Origin: Sphagnum compactum | Taxonomy: Eukaryota > Bryophyta > Sphagnopsida > Sphagnales | Reading direction: 5' to 3' | DNA: 64,000 bases | Assembly: GCA_965153455.1 (NCBI GenBank) | Contig: OZ234498.1 | Location: 310,001-374,000, forward strand | In this document: positions 49,046-62,150 of the stretch, piece by piece | Layout of the letters: each line of letters begins with the position of its first letter | How positions within the stretch are numbered: position 1 is the stretch's first letter | Program-made: the position numbers and the translations under genes | Notes under the pieces: model-generated | Databases searched by the model: none | What the model saw: the letters and a program-made list of their open reading frames with translations, nothing else | Told to the model about the DNA's origin: nothing

Positions 49046-51035
49046 GAATTGGAAGGGGAGGAGATATTGAGCCTTGGTTGTTGGGCTCTGCCCCCACAGG
49101 GACAGGGACTATCGCATTGGATCCAACTTTTGTAAGTTTTCTCTTATTAAAACTGGTTTCACATTAAGTGAACAGGTTTATTTGATGAAAATGTTTAGAT
49201 TGTTTAAATTGAAATGAATTTTTTGATGTTCAGAGTGTGAACACAATAAATGGATCAAACAAGAAATTTAAAAGTTTTTAAAAGCGTGACACGATAGTGG
49301 TGGCAGCTTTGAAATTTATCGTTGAGATATTGGGTCTGTGTAGGGTAGAAAGCTCATCAACAATTGCCTAACTATGACCAAACCCTTATTTATATCTTCA
49401 TCATATGTGTTTCATTTTGAATGATTTAAATTTGGTCCATGTAGGGTAGAAAGCCCATCAACAATTGCCTAACTATGACTGAACACTTATTTATATCTTC
49501 ATCACATGTGCTTCATTTTGAACGATTTAAAATGTTATAGGAGCGTTATCTCAAGCTTTACAAATTATCTATGAAGTGCAAAGAAAAAGGAATAATGAAA
49601 AAATAACAAGAAGAAAAATAAGCTTCCAACTTACAAGCTCTGTTTTTGTTCATTTTTTTTCTTTTTCAACCCCTCTTACTTTCAAACTTCATAACTTTCC
49701 TTTTTATTATTCATTTTAAACAATTTAAAATGTTATAGGAATGCCACCTGAAGTTCTACAAATCATCTTGGAACTCTAATAGTAGCAGAACAACATATAA
49801 AGAATTTTTTGGGTGTTTGGGAATTGACCTTTGTAGTGTTCTCTGGATTGGAATTTATGACCCCCTTCACTTTGGGGGTCATAACTTTCTCAATGGTAAT
49901 CCGTTTTTTATGATTGTTTATGTGTTAGATGCAACAAGAGGAGGGATTCAAGTTTTGTTTGGACACTAGAACCAATGAAACCCACCCTTTGGATCCGGTC
50001 TGCCTTGAACGTTTAATTGTTCAATCATTGGCCGATTTATTTTATTGTCATCTTCTTTCACTTTACTCTCATTGAGTTCAGATGCAATCCTTGCCTTGAA
50101 GATAGAGAGAAAAAAAGAAATAATGCACGTTCAAAGAAGGGATTGGAGAAAGATGTAAGGAGGAAGAAGTGAACTTCACTTTCGATGCGCTCATCTGCCA
50201 TCGTTGCTTTGTGTAGAGAGTAACATGTATTTGAATCCTTATTATGTTGCAAGAGTCTATTATGGCTATTTGGAGACTAATGTCACATTTTTTTGCAAGT
50301 ATCAAGGAATGATCTTTTTGACCTTCTTCTACTCATGAAACTTTAAATGTTTGCCAAAATGCCTTGGCTTTGTTGGGTGACTTTGCCAAAATATAGTTTA
50401 TTACGTTGCATTTAATGGATTATCCATTTGACCTTGTTAAGCAAACTTTTGCAAGATTTTTTTCAAATTACTCCATATCATTATGTTCATTGGAATATGT
50501 GTGGGGTGCTTTGATGATGTGATGAGATTGTGTAGTGCATTTATAGCCTTAGTTGGCAAAATTTTTGAACCTTGTGACCAATTGCAAACAACTAGTAGGC
50601 CTTTATCTTTCTCACATGTTTTGTGGAATTGTTGTTAGATCTTGAAGGTTGTTCTGTAAACAAATGTGGTATGAACAACCTATTGGTGAAATGGTAGTCA
50701 AAGTACTGTTCTAAAATTTAATTTTTTAATCAAGGTGGGTTTCACCGATTATACTTTGTAGTGTTTACATTCTTTCGGCTAACCAATCAACATCTTGCTG
50801 TAGAGTTCCTTACAAGTGCCTTGCAAGTCAAATAAGCATTTTTTTTATTGGCATTTCATGTCTAGTCCCCATTCTTTCCAACAATGAGGTATGCAATAGG
50901 GTTTTTTTGTGCTTGGATGATTAATGAAGGGGGTTGTTGTGAATGTTAAAAATCATGGAGCAAAGGATTGTTCACAAACATTGTGCAAAGAAAGCTTGTG
51001 TAATGTGCAGTTCATGAAAGAAATTGGTGCAAAAT
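49046..51035. other. Intergenic region between foldback copy 1 and the large inverted repeat
   Basis: A 100 bp unit (TGTAGGGTAGAAAGC(T/C)CATC) is duplicated in tandem at 49339-49538, with a weaker third echo at about 49710. No gene is recognised. Part of this stretch could belong to the left arm of the large inverted repeat, but its partner would lie beyond the window. Confidence 0.5.
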
Positions 51036-51162
51036 AGTTGTTGGGTTTGAATAAATCACTCCTCGAAAACAATGTAATCAACTTGGTCTGACTAGGAAGG
51101 TGTGCATAGAGCTAGTGGCTCCACACATGGATCATTGTTGTGAATCATTTCCTGCCACCTTA

Positions 51163-53693
51163 TGTGAGTCATGGATTATAGCTTAACAATTAGTTAAGCT
51201 TTAGTTTTGTAATTTTCCTTAATACTAATGATTTGAATGCTTATAAGCCTCCAAGTAGTGATTATTAATAGTTGAATCAGGTTTTGTGATATTTCTAGGC
51301 ATATAGTACTTCTTTATTTCAATTGATGTAGCGCTTAATCAGTTAAGCACCTAGTAAACCTTTTAAAGTACATTATCCCTTTTATGTTGTAAAGAAGGGA
51401 AAAGGGATGTAGAATTAAATGTGATTTATTGATATATAGGGAATATAAGCCCATAATTAACAATAGCATTTTGCCATGACAAGGTTAAGTTAGTCTATAG
51501 AAGAATCTTCAAGCACTAATGATGTACTTGTAAAAATTTTAGGATGTAGTCTTAATACATCTTTATTTAGTTTCACTTATATCAGACTTTTAAATAAAAT
51601 CAATTCAAATTTAAGTATTAACATTTCCGCGTGAGTAGCCTCAGGTGAATTATAACTTTATAACCGACTTAAAGGATAGATCACAATTGCATAAAATCTA
51701 GAATGCGATGAATGATGCGAGCGAGGTATTCGGTTCGGTGCTCCATGGGAAGGGGGTTGATTGGCCCTTGTAACTAACGATAATGGCCATCACCGGGAAC
51801 CCACGTTCGACAATGGAGACGAACGTCATCATCTTCGCATTGACACTCTTCAAACCTTTTTGGTGCGGCTCCACAAGCAGGCACGAATTCTAAATAGATT
51901 GCTAAAGCATGTGGGTTCGGAGACAATCAACGATCCCATGCCGAACGATCGATTCGAGTGCGCACCACTCGCCTGGGCGGTTCTTCTTTGCGTGGTTGTT
52001 GAGAAACAATCATGTCGAGCGGTGCTTCTTCAAGCTCTTCTTGTTCTACTGGTGCAACTGGAGGATTCGAAAGCGTAGCGACATCATCCGCCATGACTAG
52101 TTCTCACCTGCATTAACAAATACCAACAAGGTAGTACAAACAATGTGGTACTTGCGTTCAGAAGGGGTTGAGGCCTTTTTAATTAACAAATTAGGGTAGG
52201 CGTAAGGTGTGGGAGTGACGACGGAACCTCATGAAAACTCGAACATCCTAGATCTAATGGATTCATCAAACCCTAATTTTGACGACGGATCTAGAAGTAT
52301 GTGGGGGGTTTTTTGTGATGCAAATTTTACTCCAATTTACTATGTACTACATAGTTAACTAGTGCATGGTAAAATAAATAGGTAAAGGATATCAAAAGAG
52401 TAAATGGTACACGGGGATGTTAGTTCAACCATTGAATTAGTCAAGTAAGAATTCAAGGACGTTACTGTTACTACCGATAAACTATGTTAGTAGTTAGTTA
52501 CTTGAAGTAATTAGGATGAAGAAGTAGGATGTGAAGGTCAACGAACGGAAAGGATAAGGATCAATCTTAAGAGACCTCATCAAGATATCCAAGATAAAGG
52601 AAGGGATGAATCTTCTAATCCCATTAGTCATGAGGATTGTCATCCTATTTGATTGGAGGATGGAATATTTCTTGTGTCTCATTGGGCCCAAGAATTCTCA
52701 TCCTAAACTCAATTGGATGGCAATTTATTCTCAATTCTCATTGGCTCTAAAAGGATGAGGAGGCCATTGATTGGAGCAAAGGATTTCAAAGCTTTCATCG
52801 GACAAGGGGAACAAGCTCAAGGAAGGTCATGGAGGCTTACCAAGGGAGAGGCTATTGTGTGTATGTGGGAAGAAAGGAAAGAAGAGGAGGAGGTGTGAGG
52901 AAAATTTTTTAGTTCTTATGTGTGGAGAGGTGTTCATGGAAAAGGTGTGTGCAAAAATCAAACATGGAAGGAAATTGTGTGTAACAAGTACTTGTAACAA
53001 AGCCTCTAGATTTTTAGTTCAATTAGTTGTTCCTCCCAAATTCACCGTTGGATTTGTGTCAAAATGAAATCACTTTTAGTTTGGAAGGTGTAGAAGGTTC
53101 TCCCAAAATTTCAGCATCATCGGGTTTGCGGTCAGGGAGTTACACTGGTTGGAAGTAGAAGGTGTTGTAGTGGAGTTCATGGAAGGATTTCTATGACAAA
53201 GCCTCTGGATTTTTATTTCAATTAGTTGTTCCTCCCAAATCCACCGTTGCATTTGTGTCAAATTTAAATTAGTCTTAGTTTGAGAGGTGTAAAAGGTTCT
53301 CCTCAAATTTCAGCATCATCGGAGTTGCTATAAGGGAGCTACACTTGTTGGAAGTAGAGGGGGTTGAAATGTCTGTTTTTTTCCTTCAATCTAAGCAAGT
53401 GGTTTCTAGTTCAAAGCTTAACTCTTGATCAAAAAATTAAAAAAATAAAAATAAAAACTTATAAGATTTTGTACCACGGCTCCTTTTTATATTAGCCTTT
53501 TCAAAAATCCAATGCATGTTAGATTAGGATGTTATATGTAGATGTTGGACACAATGCATTAGATCCTTAGTAAATTTCATTACTTACCTTGAACCACCTT
53601 ACTTGTTAGACTACAACTACATAGTAGTTCCACTTCCAACCGGTTTTTTTGTGAGTGCATATCTTAATGATGAAAGTGTGCAAGAATTCCTCA
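51163..53693. mobile_element. 2.5 kb insertion in the left arm, TG...CA ends
   Basis: This segment is absent from the matching place in the right arm (near 63893), which gives an empty site. CACCTTA flanks it on both sides (51156-51162 and 53694-53700) and looks like a 7 bp target-site duplication. The insert starts TGTGAGTCATGG and ends AAGAATTCCTCA, LTR-like termini. It has no recognised transposase or reverse transcriptase, so it may be a solo LTR or a non-autonomous element. It contains a GC-richer island at about 51720-52100. Confidence 0.6.
52999..53365. repeat. Direct repeat of about 165 bp, two copies about 200 bp apart
   Basis: Copy 1 starts at about 52998 and copy 2 at about 53198. 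Shared strings are CAAAGCCTCT(A/G)GATTTTTA, CAATTAGTTGTTCCTCCCAA, ATTTCAGCATCATCGG and GTTGGAAGTAGA. It lies inside the 2.5 kb insertion. Confidence 0.85.
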
Positions 53694-56600
53694 CACCTTA
53701 GTGCTATGCTTTTTGCATGTAACGATTTAAGGAAAATATAAAGATTTGATAAATGTTTGCATGCCTATGAATGATGTCTAGGATCATTTTAGTCTATATG
53801 GTTATGGAAGGTTACCATGTTCTATGCTCTTCATGTTTTGTTTTAATCTAGGTGGAAAAACTTATGTATTTTTTACTTATCTACATATTATCTTGCAAGT
53901 CCACCAAGGAATAAACAAGAGATGGGAATCAATATTGTTTGATGTTCCTCTTGTGATGATGTGTTGCCTTGTTGATAGCTCCAAATATGATGAAAATTAT
54001 TTTGGGAAATTTGTAGTGTAGAACTTTGAACAGATATAACACAAATTTACATGGATATAAGTAGGTATATAGACAAGAGGGTCTTGCTTGTTTTTGTTTT
54101 TGATTCAGTATGAAACTAAATATGTAAGACTCTCTAACTTTAATAATCTCCTCATTTTATTCATTACTAAAATGAAGCTTGGGTTTGGTAGTTATTTTTG
54201 GGAAATTAAGAACAATATTTAGTAGCTCTTGATATCCAACTACATGAAGAGTTAATAAATAAATAAATATGGTATATAGACAACAAGTTCCTACTTTATT
54301 TGGTGCAACTTGTGTTACACAATCTACTTTTGTTTATTATTTACAACCTCATGTTTTCTACTTGCTACAATATGCTCCTTGCCACCATATGTCAAAGAAT
54401 ATTCAAATAAGCTTTTAATCTTTGCAACTTCTTGCAAGGTCCTTGACTCACAAATTCTTGATATCATTGAGTTCTACAAGTAATTGATGTGGGACTAGGA
54501 AGATTCTTCCATAGATAATGTACTTTCGTCATACCAAGTGTTTGAATGTTTGACAACTTTTATATGTAACCCCATTCTACAAGGTCCTAACATGGAGGCA
54601 TGGAAATGTTGTGACGTTGTTAATTAAAGGATTTTAAGTTTTCTAGTTGTGGCCAGCATAATGGTTGGTGCTTAACATGTGATATATGTTGGCTAGGCCT
54701 AGTCCCTCATCAAGAGGGCTAGGTAGAAGAGAGGCACCATGTTTTTGAACTTTGTTTTAGCAATACACAAATTCTCATTATAATTAAGAAAAGATGGACA
54801 AAGAGGTTGCAGTTTAATCAAGTGTATAGTCTTGGCAAGCTTTTTCCATTATACCTATCCTATCTGTGAAACGTGGTCCTACCTTTCATGGATGTTCATT
54901 ACCTATTGGCTATGGAAGGCATCTTGTTTTCGATTTGTCTTGGAAATGAATATGTTGTGGTTTAAACATGTGAGGTTTTCACATGTGTTAGATTGGATGT
55001 GGATGAACATGTGGGGAGGTCATACAAATAAGATGAACGTCTTTCATAGTCTTATTTATCATTCATGAACAACACCAATTTAGACATTTTTCATCATCGA
55101 TCCAACCATTATTTGTCATTAAACAACACGAATGCAATCATAATTCGTCATCGAACAATATTCGATGATATTAATTTTATTGTTGTTTGGTACCAAACAC
55201 TCATTGAATGATATTGAAATACCATTCACCATTGGGTGTTGACATAATTACAACGAATCATTGTCACTAATTTGGATGAATGTGATCCACTGTGTATTTA
55301 CTGATTTTATCAACCACATGGCAATTATGCAACAAGCATGGACTAAACAACATAGATGCCGAATTCTACATATAATACCAATTTCCAATCAATAATTATA
55401 AGACTTTGTCTTTAGGTTCTAATAATCCTAAAATCAAACCTTAATCCTACAGTCACAATCATTTAGTTGGATTAGTTAAAAAACTTGCAAGGTCATTGGA
55501 ATCAAAATGGGGGATTATCAAACATCATGTTGTTAAATTTATTGGTGATCATAGCGTTGTCCAAGCCTTGCAAAAATGTGAAATATCAACTCAAGACACA
55601 ATATAAAAAGCTTTTGAACTTCGTATGACACAATCTTATATTATTTCACATTGTTAGTTGTTGTTGCATGAAGTTCCTTGTTGGGGTGAAATGTTGAATA
55701 GCACACACAAATCTATTCCAACAAATGCCAACATTCCATGCCATCATTTCATACAACCAACGTTGAAATGGTGGAAATGTTCCAAAAGAGCTCCTTGACA
55801 CATTTGCATGCTAATTCAACAACTTGGTCACTTGGTTCAAAATTAGATTGAATTGGCAAAACAAAGGAAAATGTCTTTCACGTTCAAATGAAAGCAAGAA
55901 GGGACATGGTTGTTATCACCTTGAAGGACATTTTGATTCTTGAATACCAAAGCATGATGACTTTGTTCATGTTTCCTAATGCTCAACTAACCTTTGAAGA
56001 AACTTGTGAATACTTCAAGCTTTGTAGGGTAGAAAATTTACAAAAGCTTCAAATGAGGCTAAATGTTGGCCTTTCACATGCAACATGAAGAACTATGGAA
56101 CAAAACATGGTCTTTCCATCTCCAATAAAGACAACTAAACAACACCACATTGATATTTTAAAGTAACTGCTTAAGGACAATTAACTAGATACAAGCATTG
56201 GAAATATTTTCCAAATGTTTCAAAAGAAATGCAAAATATAAATGAGTGAAAGCTCATGATTTTATTCAACATGATTAATACAACAACATTGTTGGCTTCT
56301 GTATCCTCTATCTGATTTGCTGCCTTCCAATCAAAGGGGCAGGTTGGACAATGTGGCAGCACCCCAATGGGTGCTTGCAAGTTACCTATTGGAGAATTGT
56401 CCATCAAAAGGGCAGTATTCTATAGCCCTCTTCTCATGCAGTTTGCAATGTTTTCTTATTTTTGCCAATTTCTTTATCTGCCCATGTTCCAAATCCCATC
56501 CTCAAAAACACTTAGAGATAAACCGACATGTCTTACAAATCACCACTTTGCATTAGAGATAAATTACAAAAAAGGAACCTTACATTGGAGAATACATGCC

Positions 56601-57087
56601 TATTTATCACCCTATTGCAACATGTTTCCCATCCTTACATCAGCCCCATAATAGAACCTTTCTATTGTAATAACATATTAATGTTTAGTCTCAAGCTTTT
56701 TTTAGTTTGTGATCAATTTCTTATACAGTCATGGAACCTATGTGAAAATGGATATTGGGACAACTTATATTGAACACATTGGCTATAACGGTTTTAATGT
56801 TCAGGCCAGGGTTGACTACATTGGAGGAGTTTTGTTGGGCCTTTTATTAATTGCATTTGCAAAATTTGGCAAATAATACAAGTTCTATAAAAATATTTTT
56901 TTTATATTAGTTTGCATAGTAGGTTTTAGTGTAGTTGTGATGTTATATATCCTCCTCACGTGAGTTTTTAATCATGTTTCAACTCAGCTTTTGTAGTGTT
57001 TCCGATTTTCATAATAGCAAACACAACACCAACGCGAGATTGGATGATAGGATATCAATGGTTCTGATAGAAATAATTCACGGCAGT

Positions 57088-58980
57088 AAGAAAGTATAAG
57101 CACTAAGCAGTCCTTGCGCTGCATCTGAGCTCCCTGACCTAGTCCTTTTACAAAGAAAGTGTAAGCACTGAGCTGTCCTTGCGCTGCGGCGAAGCTCCCT
57201 GACCTAATTATGAACGCGGAAACCAAAGGTAGGCTACCAGCCCCAATCGTCGGCACCACAACAAAACATCTGAGCCACTGAAACCATGTCCCCACAAATT
57301 ATGCTCCTCCCACCCCCCATGAATGATAAACAAAACAAACTAAGCATAGAATTTGTTGGTAGGCAATGAGATCATCCGGCTATGCAACTAAGGGATTCAG
57401 GTTTTTTTCTTTTTGGGGCAGTAGGGTGGTGTTGGATTTTTCTTTTGGTTGTTCTCATCAAGTTCTCAATATGTTCCCATCACATTGTCAATGAATTTCC
57501 CCCTAATATGTTCCCTAAGTTCCCCAATGTGTTCCCAACAGCACCACCAGTTTTTGTCCAATTATGCTTTGCCCAGTTGTCTTCCTGGAAGCTATATAGG
57601 TGAGTCCATTTTTGAGACTTATATGTTTTTATGTTTGGAGTGAATAGTTCTACATTGGGGTTAGTCTCTCATGTTTCACAACGGGTTCTTGGGCGATGTG
57701 GCAGCACCTCAGTGGGTGGCTCCATGCCGGTTAGAACCCATAACTCATCTCCATTATTTCCACTTGCACTGGATTGGCTCAGGGACATGACTCATGTCCA
57801 GTCACAGGGCATAAATTGCACAAAAAGGGTGTTCAAGAACCAGTTATGTCTGGTAACTGGCTTGAGGCCAGAGGTTATTGCACATAATATCCTTGTAGGT
57901 TATGACACATAATCTCGTTTGCTCATGTGGCTTGGTTCTATGTGATAATTTGCAGATTACCTTGTCCATAATTTTTTTGTAATGGGCCAATCAAAGATGC
58001 CCAACTCCCCCAAAAAAAAACTGTTCAACAAAGAACCGTTCAGGCTCCATAGTAAACCAACTAAGTTGTGTATATTGTTACTACGGAGCTTTTGTATAAA
58101 ACAGTTTGTGGGCTTTGTGAACGGGGTGGGTTCAAGTCAATATCGCCCAAGAACCCGTTGTGAAACATGAGAGACTAACCCCAATGTAGAACTATTCACT
58201 CCAAACATAAAAACACATAAGTCTCAAAAATGGACTCACCTATATAGCTTCCAGGAAGACAACTGGGCAAAGCATAATTGGACAAAAACTGGTGGTGCTG
58301 TTGGGAACACATTGGGGAACTTAGGGAACATATTAGGGGGGAAATTCATTGACAATGTGATGGGAACATATTGAGAACTTGATGAGAACAACCAAAAAAA
58401 AAATCCAACACCACCCTACTGCCCCACAAAGAAAAAAACCTGAACCCCTTGGTTGCATAGCCGGATGATCTCATCGCCTACTAAGAAATTTTATGGTTAG
58501 TTTGTTCTGTTTATCATTAATGGGGGGTGGGAGGGGCATAATTTGTGGGGACATGGTTTCAGTGGCTCAGATGTTTTGTTGTGGTGCCGACGATTGGGGC
58601 TGGTAGCGTACCGATGGTTTCCGCGTTCATAATTAGGTCAGGGAGCTTCGCCGCACGCAAGGACAGCTCAGTGCTTACACTCTCTTTGTATAAGGACTAG
58701 GTCAGGGAGCTCAGATGCAGCGCAAGGACTGCTCAGTCATGATGATATTGTCTTTGTAAAAGGACTAGGTCAGGGTGCTCAGATGCAGCGCAAGGACTGT
58801 TCAGTCATGATGATACTGTCTTTGTAAAAGGACTAGGTCAGGGTGCTCAGATGCAGCGCAAGGACTACTCAGTCATGATGATATTGTCTTTGTAAAAGGA
58901 CTAGGTCAGTGAGCTCAGATGCAGCGCAAGGACTGCTTAGTACTTATACTTTCTTAGTGCCTATCGATAGTCCGCGAATT
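57088..58980. mobile_element. Foldback element, copy 2, at the centre of the large inverted repeat
   Basis: The left part (57088-57696) and right part (58142-58980) are reverse complements and carry the same terminal and subterminal motifs as copy 1 (TAAGCACTGAGC, CTTGCGCTGC, CATCTGAGCCAC, AAACCATGTCCC). The central 445 bp loop (57697-58141) resembles the inner part of copy 1, but the 229 bp array is reduced to a short remnant (TTCAACAAAGAAC, CTCCATAGTAAACC) at about 58023-58070. No protein is encoded. The element forms the turning point of the large inverted repeat. Confidence 0.8.
58694..58965. repeat. 68 bp tandem repeat, 4 copies
   Basis: Units start GGACTAGGTCAG at 58694, 58762, 58830 and 58898, an exact 68 bp period, each containing GCTCAGATGCAGCGCAAGGA and mostly CAGTCATGATGATA. 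The unit derives from the foldback element terminus. The left arm has only about two related units (57088-57210), so the array expanded on the right side after the arms formed, or contracted on the left. Confidence 0.95.
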
Positions 58981-60636
58981 ATTTCTATCAGAAGCATTGA
59001 TGTCCTATCATCCAATCTAGCATTGGTGTTGTGTTTGCTATTATGAAAATGGGAAACACTACAAAAGCTGAGTTGAAACATGATTAAAAACTCACGTGAG
59101 GAGGATATATAACATCACAACTACACTAGAACCTACTATGCAAACTGATATAGAAAAAAATATTTTTATAGAACTTGTATTATTTGCCAAATTTTGCAAA
59201 TGCAATTAATAAAAGGCCCAACAAAACTCCTCCAATGTAGTCAACCCTGGCCTGAACATTAAAACCATTATAGCCAATGTGTTCAATATAAGTTGTCCCA
59301 ATATCAATTTTCACATAGGTTCCATGACTGTATAAGAACTTGATCACAAACTAAAACTAGCTTCAGACTAAACATTAATATGTTATTACGATAGAAAGGT
59401 TCTATTATGGGGCTGATGTAAGGATGGGAAACATGTTGCAATAGGGTGATGAATAGGCATGTATTCTCCAATGTAAGGTTCTTTCTAATATAATTTATCT
59501 CTAATGGAAAGTGGTGATTTGTAAGACATGTTGGCTTATCTCTAAAAAGTCTAAGTGTTTTTTAGGATGGGATTTGGAACATGGGCAGATAAAGAAATTG
59601 GCAAAATAAGTAACAATTGCAAACTGCATGAGAAGAGGGCTCAAAGTAGAACAGTGCCTTTTTGATGGACAATCATACACTAGGTAACTTGCAAGCACCC
59701 ATTGGGGTGCTGCCACATTGCCCAACTTGCCCCTTTGATTGGAAGGCAACAAATCAGATAGAGGATACAGAAGCCAACAATGTGGTTGTATTAATCATGT
59801 TGAATAAAATCATGAGCTTTCACTCATTTATATTTTGCATTTCTTTTGAAACATTTAGAAAATATTTCCAATGCTTGTATCTAGTTAATTGTCCTTAAGC
59901 AGTTACTTTAAAATATCATATGTGGTGTTGTTTAGTTGTCTTTATTGGAGATGGAAAGACCATGTTTTGTTCCATAGTTCTTCATGTTGCATGTGAAAGG
60001 CCAACGTTTAGCCTCATTTGAAGCTTTTGTAAAAAATTTACCCTACAAAGCTTGAAGTATTCACAAGTTTTTTCAAAGGTTAGTTGAGCATTAGGAATCA
60101 TGAACAAAGTCAACATGCTTTGGTATTCAAGAATCAAAATGTCCTTCAAGGTGATAACAACCATGTCCCTTCTTGCTTTCACTTGAACGTGAAAGGCATT
60201 TTCCTTTGTTTTGCCAATTCAATCTAATTTGAACCAAGTGACCCAATTGTTGGATTAGCATGCAAATATGTCAAGGAGCTCTTTTGGAACATTTCCACCA
60301 TTTCAATGTTGGTTGTATGAAATGATGGCATGGAATGTTGGCATTTGTTGGAATAGATTTGTGTGTGCTATTCAACATTTCACCCCAACAAGGAACTTCA
60401 CACAACAACAACTAACAATGTGAAATAATATAAGATTGTGTCATGGGTGCTTGGATTTACGATGTTGAAGAGTTTTTTATATTGTGTCTTGAGTTGATAT
60501 TTCACATTTTTGCAAGGCTTGGACAACGCTATGATCACCAATAAATTTAACAACATGATGTTTGATAATACCTCATTTTGATTCCAACGACCTTGCAAGT
60601 CTTTTAACTAATCCAACTAAATGATTGTGATTGTAG

Positions 60637-62150
60637 TGTCCAACAATTCAATCCCAAAATGAATTATTTTTCTAACCATTGCCAATGATCAGATCTTGTG
60701 AAACGTGCAAGAAAAAATGGCACAATTGTGCATCTTTTTCAAACACAAAAAAATTCCCTCCTTGTGCATTTAATGGTATATTAAATTACATATGTGGAAT
60801 GACTAATGACACCATTGAATGCCTTCATGAAGCTTCATGTGGTCCTTGATGTTCACAAATTCACTTGGCAAGTTTGTGTTTGCTCATGATATGATGTGAA
60901 GAATTAATGTGCAAGAAAAGAAAGTATGTCGAAGCCTATAAACTTTTTAAAGCTTAAAGTTATAGGTAGGGTTGCAAAAAAAATATGAACAATATTCATG
61001 GTTAGTGACCATTTAAGGGCAATTTACCAACAACAATGGAAATGTTCTAATTGAGCTTCACCTATATTGTAAAGTCTTAAATGATTTGGAGAATCTTGGA
61101 GTTCGCCATAATCAAATATGTTTGAAATGCCAATAATTTTTGTTGTTATACTTTGTGTTAATGTGGTTTTGCACACTAAGACTCAATGTGCATGCTCATG
61201 ATGTAATTCCATTGAATGAATAAAATGATATATGAAAGATCTATTTATAGTCTTCAAATTCTACTAGTAACTTAACACTATACAATGATAAACAATCAAG
61301 TCTAGTTTAAAGAATTCAAATTTAAATATATGATTAATTACTAACCAATAATTAATCAATAAATATATTATCAATAATCAATCAATAAGTATAGGATTAA
61401 TAACTAAGTAATACTAATCCACATTGAATTTATAAGAACATGGGTTAACATTTTATCCCTTCCTTGATTTGGATTATGTCATCATAAGCCATTTACTAGG
61501 GATACAAATGAAAATTTAAAATGTTAATATATTTTATTCATAATAAAATTTTAAAATGAATGATAATATTTTTTAAATATTTTTTAAATCTATAAATATG
61601 TTATTATTGTTGGTTTAAATATTTGATACTGTAAGTAAGTTGAAAATAAAAGTGGTGGTCTTCGGATCACTCCATAGGTTGTCTTCATCATTTTCAAATT
61701 TGACTTAATGCATGTGTGTAAGTAGATCTATATTGGAATATTGTTGTAGCAATAATCATGTAGGTGATTTTTTATGTCCAAATGTAATCCATTTATACTA
61801 AAAATCAATTTGACAACTCAACTTTGGTTGGTTATAACAAGGATAGAATGAATTGAAATATTGATATAAAAAAATTAAGAATTAATTCTTTTGTGAAAAT
61901 TTCTATAATTCCTAGCTAAGGTACTAAAAATACATAAATGAGTAATTTTCTTTTAAAAAATTAGCAAACTATGGATCAATAGTAATGATGAACTAAAATA
62001 GGTAACAAATATAATATTTGGGTTATAAATGAGTTTTTCTTTTGAAGGACAATTGAATTTAGGTAGTGGTCAACTTTATGGATTATTAGAAATAAAGATG
62101 GATGAAATCAATGATTAATAATTAAATGTAGACAAAAACAAATATAAGGT
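60637..62150. other. 1.5 kb segment private to the right arm
   Basis: The left arm is continuous across the matching point (about 55448), reading from AATCAAACCTTA straight to the GTCACAATCATTT part. In the right arm this segment intervenes, starting TGTCCAACAATTC and ending AAATATAAGGTTT. It has no clear target-site duplication, terminal repeats or ORFs. It is either an insertion here or a deletion on the left. Confidence 0.6.

Larger units (their letters stand above)
51040..57696. repeat. Left arm of large inverted repeat
   Basis: About 4.1 kb of this arm, excluding the 51163-53693 insertion, is the reverse complement of 58142-64000. Matching landmarks: 51050-51155 with 63890-64000; 53700-54020 with 63570-63895; 54832-55068 with 62527-62763; 55888-56088 with 59982-60182; 56171-56407 with 59662-59898; 57000-57080 with 58965-59070. 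Where I compared by eye, mismatches are a few per hundred bases. ORFs shared by both arms (such as the 78-codon MASFFHYTYPI frame) are conserved simply because the arms are similar; no known protein family is seen in them. Confidence 0.93.

Noticed and set aside
54832-55068. 78-codon ORF conserved in both palindrome arms as a possible gene
   Set aside because: The whole arms are near-identical, so conservation of the frame says nothing about coding. It has no family features and no standard ATG at the called start.
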